Positions 17,203 to 25,360 of a DNA stretch of 64,000 nucleotides are shown here, piece after piece. The notes below the pieces were generated by a model, which ran no database searches, was not told the origin of the DNA, and saw only the letters and a program-made list of their open reading frames with translations. Source of the stretch: Bacteroidetes bacterium MedPE-SWsnd-G1. GTDB taxonomy: Bacteria > Bacteroidota > Bacteroidia > Flavobacteriales > Flavobacteriaceae. The stretch is taken from NCBI GenBank assembly GCA_001874265.1, contig MPDD01000012.1:1-64000 (forward strand), given 5' to 3'. Position numbers and translations under genes: made by a program. Each line of letters starts with the position of its first letter. Position 1 is the stretch's first letter.

Positions 17203-18923
17203 TAAATCAAATTCATTTCTTGAATAATACGTTCTATTTTGGCTGCTAATTCCGCCTCAACTTGAGATGCAATAGCTGTATTTGCTAACTTTGTGTTAAC
17301 ACTAAAATAGAATTTAATTTTAGGCTCTGTACCACTTGGCCTTGCGGCTATACGAGTACCACTTTCAGTTTGGTAAATGAGTACGTTAGATTTTGGAATG
17401 TCCATTGTAATTTCTTCACCTGTGATTAAATTTTTTCGGATAGAAGATTGATAATCACTTAAAGTTTCAATTTTTTCACCATCAATTTCCGTAAGGGGAT
17501 TCTCACGCATACCTTTCACCATATTACTGATTTGCTCAGCGCCATCCATACCTTTTTTAACAATTGAAATTAGGTGTTCTTTATAGAAACCATTTTTGGC
17601 GTAAATATTTAGTAATTCATTATAAAACGAACTTCCATTTTCTTTTGCCCATGCAGCAATTTCACAAGCTAGTAGGGTAGCGGTAACAGCATCTTTATCT
17701 CTTACAAAATCTCCTACCATATATCCGAAACTCTCTTCACCACCACCAATAAAGTCCATTGAATCAAAATCTCGAATCATTTTTGCAATCCATTTAAACC
17801 CTGTCAATCCAACTTTGGTTTCAACACCATAACCTTCAGCAATTCTATTCACCAATTCTGAAGAAACAATGGTAGAGCCTACAAATTGATTTCCGTTTAA
17901 ACGACCTTCGTTTTTCCATTTTTTAATAAGAAAATCGGTCATAACGCTCATGGTTTGATTTCCATTGAGTAAGGTCATATCACCATTTAAATTTCTTACA
18001 GCAACACCTAATCTATCACAATCTGGATCTGTTCCTATTACAATATCTGCTCCAATTTTATCAGCCAAATCTGTAGCCATTTTTAATGCTGCAGGTTCTT
18101 CAGGATTTGGAGATTCTACGGTCGGAAAATCTCCATTAGGTTCTCTCTGCTCTTCAACAATATGAACATCTGTATAACCGGCCCGTTTCAGTGTTTCTGG
18201 CATAGATACTATTGAAGTACCGTGTAATGAAGTAAAAACAATTTTTAAATTATCTCTGTTAGACAATGATGGAATTTTTCCATTTTCCACAGCGCCATTG
18301 ACAAATGCATCATCAACCTCAGGCCCAATTATTTCTATTAGGCTTGTATCTTCTGTATATTTTATTTCAGAAAAATCTAACTTGTTTACTTCAGCAATTA
18401 TTTTATCGTCGTGTGGAGGAACAATTTGACCACCATCTGACCAATATACTTTATACCCATTATATTCTGGAGGATTATGAGATGCTGTTAAAACAATCCC
18501 TGCATCACAACCTAAATGTCTAACCGCAAAAGAAAGTTCTGGAGTTGGCCTTAAGCTATCAAATACAAATGCCTTAATTCCATTGGCAGCAAACACGCTC
18601 GCAACAATATGTGCAAATTTTTGACTGTTATGACGACAATCGTACGCAATGACAACTTTTAGTTCTTTATTAGGAAAATTTTGATTTAAATAATTTGACA
18701 AGCCTTGCGTAGCTCTTCCCAATGTATATTTATTTATACGATTGGTTCCTGCTCCCATCATACCACGCATACCACCAGTTCCGAATTCTGTGTTTTTATA
18801 AAAACGATCCGCCAATTCATCCGGATTGTTATCAATTAAGTTTTGAATTTCTTGCTGCGTTTCTGCATCAAATGTAGCAGATAACCAACTTTGAGCTTTT
18901 GATAATATTTCTTGAGTAATCAT
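17202..18923 (-). CDS. Phosphohexomutase (phosphoglucomutase/phosphomannomutase)
   Basis: Interconverts hexose-1- and hexose-6-phosphates, supplying nucleotide sugars and glycogen or cell-wall precursors in the cytoplasm. All four alpha-D-phosphohexomutase motifs are visible: phosphoserine loop TASHNPPEYNGYK (about residue 140), metal loop GTDPDCDRLGVA (about 300), sugar loop GGGEESFGY (about 395) and phosphate loop RPSGTEPKIKFY near 525-540. At 573 aa it is the large bacterial type (PGM/PMM 2-like). It is first in the operon with the ABC exporter and nitroreductase. Specificity between glucose and mannose cannot be set by eye. Confidence 0.94.
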   Translation of the reverse strand: MITQEILSKAQSWLSATFDAETQQEIQNLIDNNPDELADRFYKNTEFGTGGMRGMMGAGTNRINKYTLGRATQGLSNYLNQNFPNKELKVVIAYDCRHNSQKFAHIVASVFAANGIKAFVFDSLRPTPELSFAVRHLGCDAGIVLTASHNPPEYNGYKVYWSDGGQIVPPHDDKIIAEVNKLDFSEIKYTEDTSLIEIIGPEVDDAFVNGAVENGKIPSLSNRDNLKIVFTSLHGTSIVSMPETLKRAGYTDVHIVEEQREPNGDFPTVESPNPEEPAALKMATDLADKIGADIVIGTDPDCDRLGVAVRNLNGDMTLLNGNQTMSVMTDFLIKKWKNEGRLNGNQFVGSTIVSSELVNRIAEGYGVETKVGLTGFKWIAKMIRDFDSMDFIGGGEESFGYMVGDFVRDKDAVTATLLACEIAAWAKENGSSFYNELLNIYAKNGFYKEHLISIVKKGMDGAEQISNMVKGMRENPLTEIDGEKIETLSDYQSSIRKNLITGEEITMDIPKSNVLIYQTESGTRIAARPSGTEPKIKFYFSVNTKLANTAIASQVEAELAAKIERIIQEMNLI

Positions 18924-18952
18924 AGGAATGTAGAACTTCTTAAGTTTAAAGA

Positions 18953-18960
18953 CAAATATA
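18953..18960 (-). promoter_or_regulatory. Predicted -7 box of the phosphohexomutase operon
   Basis: Minus-strand TATATTTG matches TAnnTTTG and lies 30 bases before the ATG. No clear -33 TTG is seen. Confidence 0.4.
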
Positions 18961-18976
18961 GAGATTTATGAAAAGA

Positions 18977-19936
18977 TTATAAGTGTAACTTTTCACTAAT
19001 CTTATAAAGACTTTCATCTCTTTTAGATCGCAATATCAGTTCTCCAATAAATCCTGATAAAAAGAAAAGCGTACCGATAACCATAGTGGTTAAAGCGATA
19101 TAAAACCAAGGGTTTTCAGTTACTAACTTAGTAGGCGTATGAAAAACGAACAAACGCAATAATTTCATAACACCAATATAAACTGCCGAAAAGAAACCAA
19201 CTGCGAACATTAGACTTCCTAATAATCCAAATAAGTGCATTGGTCGTTTGCCGAATTTGGATAAAAACCAAATGGTAATTAAATCTAAGAACCCATTGAT
19301 AAAACGGTCCATACCAAATTTTGTTTCTCCGTATTTTCTAGCTTGATGTTGAACAACCTTTTCATCGATTTTATTGAAACCAGCATTTTTAGCCAATACC
19401 GGAATATAACGATGCATTTCTCCATATACATCAACATTCTTTACTACCTCATTGCTATAAGCCTTCAATCCACAATTAAAATCATGTAGTTTTAATCCAG
19501 ATGTTTTTCTAGCAGCCCAATTAAATAATTTTGATGGAATATTTTTACGAATTTTAGAATCGTAGCGTTTTTTCTTCCAACCAGAGATGAGGTCGTAACC
19601 TTCTTTAGTTATGAGGTTATACAATTCAGGAATCTCGTCTGGACTGTCTTGTAAATCAGCGTCCATGGTAATGACAACATTACCCTGTGCAATTTTAAAT
19701 CCCGCATTTAAGGCCTGTGACTTGCCGTAATTTGTTTGGAATTTAATTCCTTTAACATGGCGATCTTTTTTAGATAATTCTTGAATTACCTTCCAAGAGT
19801 TGTCGGTTGAACCGTCATCTATAAACAGGATTTCGTAAGAATAACGATTGGATTGCACAACATGTACAATCCAATCGTATAATTCATTTAAAGATTCGTC
19901 TTCATTCAACAAAGGAATGACTACAGATATATTCAT
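18977..19936 (-). CDS. Membrane-anchored family 2 glycosyltransferase (GtrB/DPMS-like)
   Basis: Probably transfers a sugar from a nucleotide donor to a polyprenyl phosphate at the inner membrane. The GT-A domain (about residues 1-220) has VVIPLLNEDESLNELYDW, the FIDDGSTDNSW loop, and the metal-binding TMDADLQDSPDE (DxD at about 93). Two C-terminal transmembrane helices (about 233-258 and 278-303; LFGLLGSLMFAVGFF, WFYIALTTMVIGTLFFL) give the GtrB/ArnC-like topology. It follows the DUF4199 gene by 13 bases. The sugar is not identifiable; the product may feed a surface glycan. Confidence 0.9.
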   Translation of the reverse strand: MNISVVIPLLNEDESLNELYDWIVHVVQSNRYSYEILFIDDGSTDNSWKVIQELSKKDRHVKGIKFQTNYGKSQALNAGFKIAQGNVVITMDADLQDSPDEIPELYNLITKEGYDLISGWKKKRYDSKIRKNIPSKLFNWAARKTSGLKLHDFNCGLKAYSNEVVKNVDVYGEMHRYIPVLAKNAGFNKIDEKVVQHQARKYGETKFGMDRFINGFLDLITIWFLSKFGKRPMHLFGLLGSLMFAVGFFSAVYIGVMKLLRLFVFHTPTKLVTENPWFYIALTTMVIGTLFFLSGFIGELILRSKRDESLYKISEKLHL

Positions 19937-19949
19937 TTAATATTTTTTT

Positions 19950-20480
19950 CTAGATACTAGTAACTTCTTCGTTAGACTTTTTCATAATTAAACCTACAAT
20001 CAGCGAAGTAATAAACCCAAAAAACAAACTAGAAATTAGCACAATTCCAGAAGTAACCATTGGATTTGCCATTGTCTCAAACATAGATTTAGCACCATCT
20101 ATTTGTTCATCAGTCATCCCTGCATCAATCCAGGCTGATTCTTGAACCGCATACATATTTTCATAAAAGTTTGGCTCTATAAAATTGATGAATACCATAA
20201 AGTAAATTACATAAACGATAGCTGAAATAAGAGATATTCCGAGACCAATTTTTAATGCTTCACCTAGTTTTAAGAACCCACCATTTCCACCTTTAAACTC
20301 TTTTAACCCCATTGCTATTACAACAATAGTTAAAACTATACTTACCAATGTAGCCCAAAAAGGTTGGTCGTAAGACTGACCTAAGGCATAGACTGTAACC
20401 GCTAGTAGAATTGAAGCAATTCCAAGCATAACACCTTTACTAAGCATAATTGATTTTGAAGAGACTGTTTGATTTTCCAT
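19950..20480 (-). CDS. DUF4199 integral membrane protein
   Basis: Bacteroidota inner-membrane protein of unknown function. Four hydrophobic segments are visible in 176 aa: about residues 14-31 (GVMLGIASILLAVTVYAL), 41-58, 78-100 (IGLGISLISAIVYVIYFMVFI), and 140-165 (GIVLISSLFFGFITSLIVGLIM). The KEFKGGNGGFLKLGEALKIGL loop between helices 2 and 3 is the most conserved part of the family. It is transcribed ahead of a membrane glycosyltransferase, a pairing common in this group, so a role in envelope glycan or lipid handling is possible but not shown. Confidence 0.85.
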   Translation of the reverse strand: MENQTVSSKSIMLSKGVMLGIASILLAVTVYALGQSYDQPFWATLVSIVLTIVVIAMGLKEFKGGNGGFLKLGEALKIGLGISLISAIVYVIYFMVFINFIEPNFYENMYAVQESAWIDAGMTDEQIDGAKSMFETMANPMVTSGIVLISSLFFGFITSLIVGLIMKKSNEEVTSI

Positions 20481-20506
20481 TTTTTTAAGTAGTTTAATTA
20501 GTTGAA

Positions 20507-20514
20507 CAAATATA
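20507..20514 (-). promoter_or_regulatory. Predicted -7 box of the DUF4199-GT2 operon
   Basis: Minus-strand TATATTTG matches TAnnTTTG, 27 bases before the DUF4199 ATG. The -33 region is unclear. Confidence 0.4.
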
Positions 20515-20613
20515 CTAAAAACTATAAGTATTTGAGTTTGAAGTATTTTTTATTTATAAAATGATTAGTAGTTAGTTTCTTACAAATGTTACACAAAAAA
20601 GAATAAAAATTGG

Positions 20614-20644
20614 TTGTGCATTGCCAAAATTGATTGTAAATTTG
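20614..20644 (+). promoter_or_regulatory. Promoter of the SRP RNA gene
   Basis: TTG (20614-20616), a 20-base spacer and TAAATTTG (20637-20644) match the Bacteroidota promoter. The RNA's 5' stem begins about 5 bases after the box, so the predicted start of transcription fits the start of the RNA fold. Confidence 0.7.
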
Positions 20645-20648
20645 CAGC

Positions 20649-20742
20649 GGCAAGTCCTACACAACTAGCTCCCTTTGAATCCCCCAGGGCGGGAACGCAG
20701 CAAGGGTATTAGGTTGTAGCAGTGTGATGTAGGTCGCTTGCC
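20649..20742 (+). ncRNA. ffs: Signal recognition particle RNA, small bacterial type
   Basis: RNA scaffold that binds Ffh and directs ribosomes making membrane proteins to FtsY. The 5' end GGCAAG (20649-20654) pairs with CTTGCC at 20737-20742, and the adjoining CCTAC pairs with GTAGG. The apical part holds the Ffh-binding symmetric and asymmetric loops around CAGGGCGGGAACGCAGCAAGGGTA, the hallmark of 4.5S-like RNA. Length is about 94 nt. A T-run (ATTTTTT) follows the closing stem directly and probably terminates transcription. It fills the 332-base gap between the DUF4199 and SDR genes; apart from flanking promoters I see nothing else there. Confidence 0.93.
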
Positions 20743-20812
20743 ATTTTTTGTACCCGAAACTTTCTTCTTTTTCTCATTTTTTTATTGATCAAAACCACTT
20801 ATTTTTACCCTT

Positions 20813-21616
20813 ATGAGTAAAGTTATATTTATAACCGGAGGTTCATCTGGTATTGGAAAATCTATTGGAGAATTTTTATCTGAAAAAGGATATATAGTTT
20901 ATGGAACTAGTAGAAATCCTGATAATATTAAAAATCATCCTTTTAATTTAGTTGCTTTGGATGTTAACAATCCAAAATCTATATCTAATGCAATTGCCGA
21001 AGTTATGACTAAAGAAGGTAGATTAGATGTGTTGGTAAATAATGCCGGAATGGGTATTACTGGCCCCATTGAAGATACACCGACAGATGAAATGCGTAAA
21101 GTATTTGATACGAATTTATTCGGAGCAATTGATGTTGCTAAGGCGGTTTTGCCAATTATGAGAAATCAGAAATCTGGATTGATCATTAATGTTACTTCAA
21201 TTGCTGGTTATATGGGCTTACCTTATCGTGGGATTTACTCTGCGACTAAAGGTGCTTTAGAATTGGTTACAGAAGCCATAAGTATGGAGACGAAAAGGTT
21301 TGGAATAAATGTTACCAATGTAGCACCAGGCGATTTTGCGACAAGTATTGCAAGCGGTCGCTATCATACCCCGGTTTTCAAGAATTCTGCTTATAAAGAA
21401 AACTACCAATTGAACCTTGACCTTATGGATGCACATGTAGATGAAGGCGGAGATCCAATTGAAATGGCGAAAACTGTTTATAAGATTATCAATACTAAAA
21501 AACCAAAACTACACTATAAGGTAGGGGATTTTATGCAGAAGTTTTCCATAGTTTTAAAGCGAATATTACCGGATAGGATGTATGAAAAATTATTGATGAA
21601 TCATTATAAATTGTAG
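20813..21616 (+). CDS. Short-chain dehydrogenase/reductase
   Basis: NAD(P)-dependent oxidoreductase of unknown substrate. Classical SDR markers are all present: cofactor loop TGGSSGIG (about residues 8-15), NNAG (about 75-78), the catalytic Ser in INVTSIAGYMG, and YSATKGALE with the Tyr and Lys. SRNPDNI after strand 2 suggests NADP preference (Arg). It is 267 aa, normal for the classical family. The C-terminal FMQKFSIVLKRILPDRMYEKLL stretch is typical of SDRs similar to retinol or 3-oxoacyl reductases. It stands alone between ffs and the aldolase gene. Confidence 0.92.
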   Translation: MSKVIFITGGSSGIGKSIGEFLSEKGYIVYGTSRNPDNIKNHPFNLVALDVNNPKSISNAIAEVMTKEGRLDVLVNNAGMGITGPIEDTPTDEMRKVFDTNLFGAIDVAKAVLPIMRNQKSGLIINVTSIAGYMGLPYRGIYSATKGALELVTEAISMETKRFGINVTNVAPGDFATSIASGRYHTPVFKNSAYKENYQLNLDLMDAHVDEGGDPIEMAKTVYKIINTKKPKLHYKVGDFMQKFSIVLKRILPDRMYEKLLMNHYKL

Positions 21617-21683
21617 TTCGAAACATTTTAGTAAATCTTTACTTATTTGTTTAAACATCAAGTGGCAAAGTGTTAGTTTTTCA

Positions 21684-21691
21684 TATCTTTG
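21684..21691 (+). promoter_or_regulatory. Predicted -7 box of the aldolase gene
   Basis: TATCTTTG, followed by CA as at purC, lies 30 bases before the ATG at 21721. The -33 TTG is not clear. Confidence 0.45.
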
Positions 21692-21720
21692 CATCATAAA
21701 ATTTAACTCAAAATATACTC

Positions 21721-22374
21721 ATGAAGTTTTTTATTGACACAGCGAATTTAGATCAAATTAGAGAGGCTCAAGCCTTAGGGATTTTAGATGGTGTTACGAC
21801 CAACCCATCATTAATGGCTAAGGAAGGTATTACCGGCCAAGAAAATATTTTAAAGCATTACGTAGACATCTGTAATATTGTTGAAGGTGATGTGAGTGCT
21901 GAAGTAATTTCAACTGATTTTGAGGGAATGATTAAAGAAGGTGAAGCCTTGGCTGCTTTACATCCACAAATTGTAGTGAAGATTCCTATGATTAAAGATG
22001 GGGTGAAAGCATGTAAGTATTTTTCTGAAAAAGGAATCAAAACAAACGTAACCTTGATTTTTTCTGCTGGACAAGCATTGTTAGCGGCAAAAGCAGGAGC
22101 AACATATATGTCACCATTTATTGGTCGTTTAGATGATATTTCTACAGATGGATTGAATTTAATTTCTGAGATTAGATTAATTTATGACAACTATGGTTTT
22201 GATACGCAAATTTTAGCGGCTTCTGTAAGACATACAATGCATATTATGGATTGTGCTAAGATTGGTGCAGATGTGATGACAGGGCCTTTAAGTGCTATTG
22301 AAGGTTTATTAAAACATCCATTGACTGATATTGGATTGGCTAAGTTTTTAGCAGACTATAATAAAGGAAACTAA
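21721..22374 (+). CDS. Fructose-6-phosphate aldolase / small transaldolase
   Basis: Class I aldolase of the short transaldolase family, forming or cleaving sugar phosphates in the non-oxidative pentose phosphate pathway. [16 protein letters not shown] is the family N-terminus, followed by [13 protein letters not shown] (about residues 25-37), the Schiff-base Lys in IVVKIPM (about 87), and [24 protein letters not shown]. The 217-aa length is that of FSA/TalC proteins. FSA and transaldolase activity cannot be told apart by eye; in Bacteroidota the short form usually supplies transaldolase function. It is monocistronic with its own promoter box and terminator. Confidence 0.92.
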   Translation: MKFFIDTANLDQIREAQALGILDGVTTNPSLMAKEGITGQENILKHYVDICNIVEGDVSAEVISTDFEGMIKEGEALAALHPQIVVKIPMIKDGVKACKYFSEKGIKTNVTLIFSAGQALLAAKAGATYMSPFIGRLDDISTDGLNLISEIRLIYDNYGFDTQILAASVRHTMHIMDCAKIGADVMTGPLSAIEGLLKHPLTDIGLAKFLADYNKGN

Positions 22375-22393
22375 TTCCTTAAAACATAAATTT

Positions 22394-22422
22394 AAAAAAG
22401 CCGTGATTTTCGCGGCTTTTTG
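22394..22422 (+). terminator. Intrinsic terminator after the aldolase gene
   Basis: AAAAAGCCGTG and CGCGGCTTTTT pair around an ATTTT loop with a following T-rich tract, 20 bases after the aldolase stop codon. Confidence 0.82.
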
Positions 22423-22496
22423 TTTTTTTAACATTTATTTTTTTGAGTCTAAATGGATTAGAATTAAATTTAAAATCTAATCATTATACTTTAAAG

Positions 22497-23288
22497 ATGA
22501 AAAATATTTGGTATTGTCTTGTATTATGCTCTATAATTTCAATTGCCAGTTGTAGTTCTGATGACGACACTCCGCCAAAAGAACCCAGAACTGCTGCAGA
22601 TGTTAGAGAGGATTTTAATAATTTAGTGATAAATGACGGTGCGAATGACTTAACATTAGAATCTTTAGTAGAAGGTGTTTTTTGGAATTTTAGAATTGTT
22701 CAACCAGTCGATGCTAGTGCCAATAATAAAAGGCCTTTAATATTGGATTTGCATGGAGGGGCAAGAAATATTCTCGCTGATGCGCATAAAACTACAAGCT
22801 GTTTGATTATTCCGGGAATGGAAAATATTAAGCCGTATATAATTAGGCCTAATAGTAGTGGATACCAATGGTATGATGAGTTTAATCAAGTACAAGTTTT
22901 GGCTTTGGTAGATATGGTATCTCAATTTTTACATGTTGATACTTCAAAAATCGTCGTAATGGGGTATAGTGATGGCGGTAATGGGAGTTTTTTCTTCGCA
23001 CAATATTATGCTGATATATTTTCTGCTGCAATTCCTTTGGCGACGTCATATGACACATCAACTGCAAATGGTTATACAAAATTTGATATCCCAATTTATG
23101 CATTTCATGGAGAGGATGATGAGTTATTTGATGTTGAATTAACACAGGGGTTTATTGATGGTTCTATTGACGCAGGGTCAGATATTACATTTGTCCGTAT
23201 TGCTGGTTTAGACCATTTTGCGGGATGTCAATATGAAACATATATGCCAGATGTAGAAGATTGGTTGTTGAATCATGTTTGGAATTAA
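22497..23288 (+). CDS. Alpha/beta-hydrolase (PHB depolymerase/feruloyl-esterase-like) lipoprotein
   Basis: Secreted, lipid-anchored esterase-like enzyme. From the ATG at 22497 the protein begins MKNIWYCLVLCSIISIASC, a lipoprotein signal with lipobox IASC; the track's longer start (TTG, 22443) puts 18 polar residues before it and sits beside the preceding terminator. The hydrolase domain has the oxyanion-side DLHGG, the nucleophile elbow GYSDGG (Ser), a candidate Asp in FHGEDDELF and the His in GLDHFAG. The LpqC/poly(3-hydroxybutyrate) depolymerase family is the best match by eye. Acidic SSDDDTPPKEP after the Cys is a short surface-lipoprotein linker. The substrate is unknown. Confidence 0.85.
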   Translation: MKNIWYCLVLCSIISIASCSSDDDTPPKEPRTAADVREDFNNLVINDGANDLTLESLVEGVFWNFRIVQPVDASANNKRPLILDLHGGARNILADAHKTTSCLIIPGMENIKPYIIRPNSSGYQWYDEFNQVQVLALVDMVSQFLHVDTSKIVVMGYSDGGNGSFFFAQYYADIFSAAIPLATSYDTSTANGYTKFDIPIYAFHGEDDELFDVELTQGFIDGSIDAGSDITFVRIAGLDHFAGCQYETYMPDVEDWLLNHVWN

Positions 23289-23324
23289 GAATTTAAAAGC
23301 CCCTTAATTATTGAATGACTTTTC

Positions 23325-25310
23325 TTATAAGTGTGTTTGTAATTCTTTTATTTCATCTCGTAATTGAGCAGCGACTAGAAAATCTAATGCCTTAGCGGCT
23401 TCTTCCATTAATTTGCGCTTGTCTCTAATACGTTGTTCAATTTCTCCTTTAGATAAATATTGAGCTTCTTCTTCTGCAGCCTTATTAGAATTATCATAGT
23501 GGAATGAAGAAACATTGGTTTTAATCAATGAATTGTCAATGGCCTTCTTAATTTGTTTAGGTGTAATGTTGTTAGCAGTATTGTAAGCAATTTGCTTTTC
23601 TCTTCTCCGTGTTGTTTCATCAATAGTCAATTGCATGCTGTTGGTAATTTTATCAGCATATAAAATAGCTTTGCCTTCAACGTTTCTTGCAGCACGACCA
23701 ATGGTTTGTGTTAAAGATCTATGACTTCTTAGAAACCCTTCTTTATCTGCATCTAAAATTGCCACCAAAGAAACTTCTGGTAAATCCAATCCTTCTCTTA
23801 ACAGGTTTACACCAATTAAAACATCGAATAAACCTTTTCTTAAATCTTGCATTATTTCAACACGTTCCAAAGTGTCAACATCAGAATGAATATAACGACA
23901 GCGAATTTGGATTCGACTTAAATATTTTGTTAACTCTTCAGCCATTCTCTTAGTCAGCGTTGTAACTAAAGTTCGTTCATCTTTTTCAACTCTTATTTGA
24001 ATTTCCTCAATTAAATCATCAATTTGATTTAAACTAGGTCTTACATCAATTATTGGGTCTAAAAGCCCGGTAGGTCTAATTACTTGTTCAACAAAAAGAC
24101 CTTCTGTTTTCTGTAGTTCGTAATCTGCAGGTGTAGCGCTCACATATATTGTTTGATTTTGAATGGCTTCAAACTCTTCAAATTTTAGAGGTCTATTATC
24201 CATAGCTGCAGGCAGTCTAAACCCAAATTCTACCAAATTTTCTTTTCTACTTCTGTCACCACCATACATGGCATGTGTTTGTGGAATGGTAACATGACTT
24301 TCATCTATAATCATTAAATAATCATCAGGAAAATAATCTAGAAGACAGAACGGTCTTGTACCTGCTTCTCTACCATCTAAATATCTAGAATAGTTTTCTA
24401 TTCCTGAACAATAACCCAATTCACGAATCATTTCTAAATCGAATTCTGTCCGTTCTTTTAATCTTTTTGCTTCTAAATGTTTACCGATTTCTTTAAAATA
24501 GTCATGCTGTTTCATCAGATCTTCTTGAATTTGATGAATGGCATTCTGCATCACATCTGGCGAAGTCACAAAAAGATTGGCAGGGTAAATGGTTAAGTTT
24601 TCAAACTTTTCTACTACTTCGTTGTTTTGTAAATCAAAACTTTCGATTTCTTCAATTTCATCACCAAAGAAATGTATGCGATAAGCGTAATCTCCATAAG
24701 ATGGATATACAGTAACAATATCTCCCTTTACTTTAAAAGTACCACTGCTAATTTCCATTTCTGTTCTTGAGTATAAACTTTGAACGAGTTGATGTAAGAA
24801 TTTAGTCCTGGATATTTGCATATCCTCTTCAATTTCAATTACATTCTTTTTAAATTCAATCGGGTTTCCAATCCCATATAAACAAGATACTGAAGCAACT
24901 ACTAAAACATCTCTACGACCAGATAATAGGGCAGAGGAGGTGCTAATTCTCATGCGTTCTATATCATCGTTTATTGATAGATCTTTTTCAATAAACGTTC
25001 CTGTAACAGGTATGTACGCTTCTGGTTGGTAGTAATCGTAATAAGAAACGAAATACTCGACGGCATTGTTCGGAAAGAACTGCTTAAACTCAGAATATAA
25101 TTGGGCGGCTAATGTTTTGTTGTGTGCCAAAACCAAAGTAGGTCTATCCACTTTTTCAATCACATTGGCAACGGTAAACGTTTTACCAGACCCAGTAACA
25201 CCAAGCAAAACTTGACTATCGTCTCCATTATTCAATCCATCTACTAATTGAGCAATTGCTTCGGGTTGATCACCCGTTGGTTTAAATTCTGATTTTAGTT
25301 TAAATTCCAT
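23325..25310 (-). CDS. uvrB: Excinuclease ABC subunit B
   Basis: DNA-damage verification helicase of nucleotide excision repair, working with UvrA (also in this window) and UvrC. Helicase motif I is GVTGSGKTFT (about residues 38-47), the damage-probing beta-hairpin is YYDYYQPEAYIP (about 93-104), motif II is IDESHVT (about 338-344), and motif VI is QTIGRAARN (about 540-548). The C-terminal UVR coiled-coil for UvrC binding is at about 625-660 (KLMEEAAKALDFLVAAQLRDEI). The 661-aa length is standard. I see no LexA box in the short upstream gap. Confidence 0.98.
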   Translation of the reverse strand: MEFKLKSEFKPTGDQPEAIAQLVDGLNNGDDSQVLLGVTGSGKTFTVANVIEKVDRPTLVLAHNKTLAAQLYSEFKQFFPNNAVEYFVSYYDYYQPEAYIPVTGTFIEKDLSINDDIERMRISTSSALLSGRRDVLVVASVSCLYGIGNPIEFKKNVIEIEEDMQISRTKFLHQLVQSLYSRTEMEISSGTFKVKGDIVTVYPSYGDYAYRIHFFGDEIEEIESFDLQNNEVVEKFENLTIYPANLFVTSPDVMQNAIHQIQEDLMKQHDYFKEIGKHLEAKRLKERTEFDLEMIRELGYCSGIENYSRYLDGREAGTRPFCLLDYFPDDYLMIIDESHVTIPQTHAMYGGDRSRKENLVEFGFRLPAAMDNRPLKFEEFEAIQNQTIYVSATPADYELQKTEGLFVEQVIRPTGLLDPIIDVRPSLNQIDDLIEEIQIRVEKDERTLVTTLTKRMAEELTKYLSRIQIRCRYIHSDVDTLERVEIMQDLRKGLFDVLIGVNLLREGLDLPEVSLVAILDADKEGFLRSHRSLTQTIGRAARNVEGKAILYADKITNSMQLTIDETTRRREKQIAYNTANNITPKQIKKAIDNSLIKTNVSSFHYDNSNKAAEEEAQYLSKGEIEQRIRDKRKLMEEAAKALDFLVAAQLRDEIKELQTHL

Positions 25311-25360
25311 GCAGTAAATCTACTATTCTAAATAATGATAGCCATTAAAATTATAAAATA

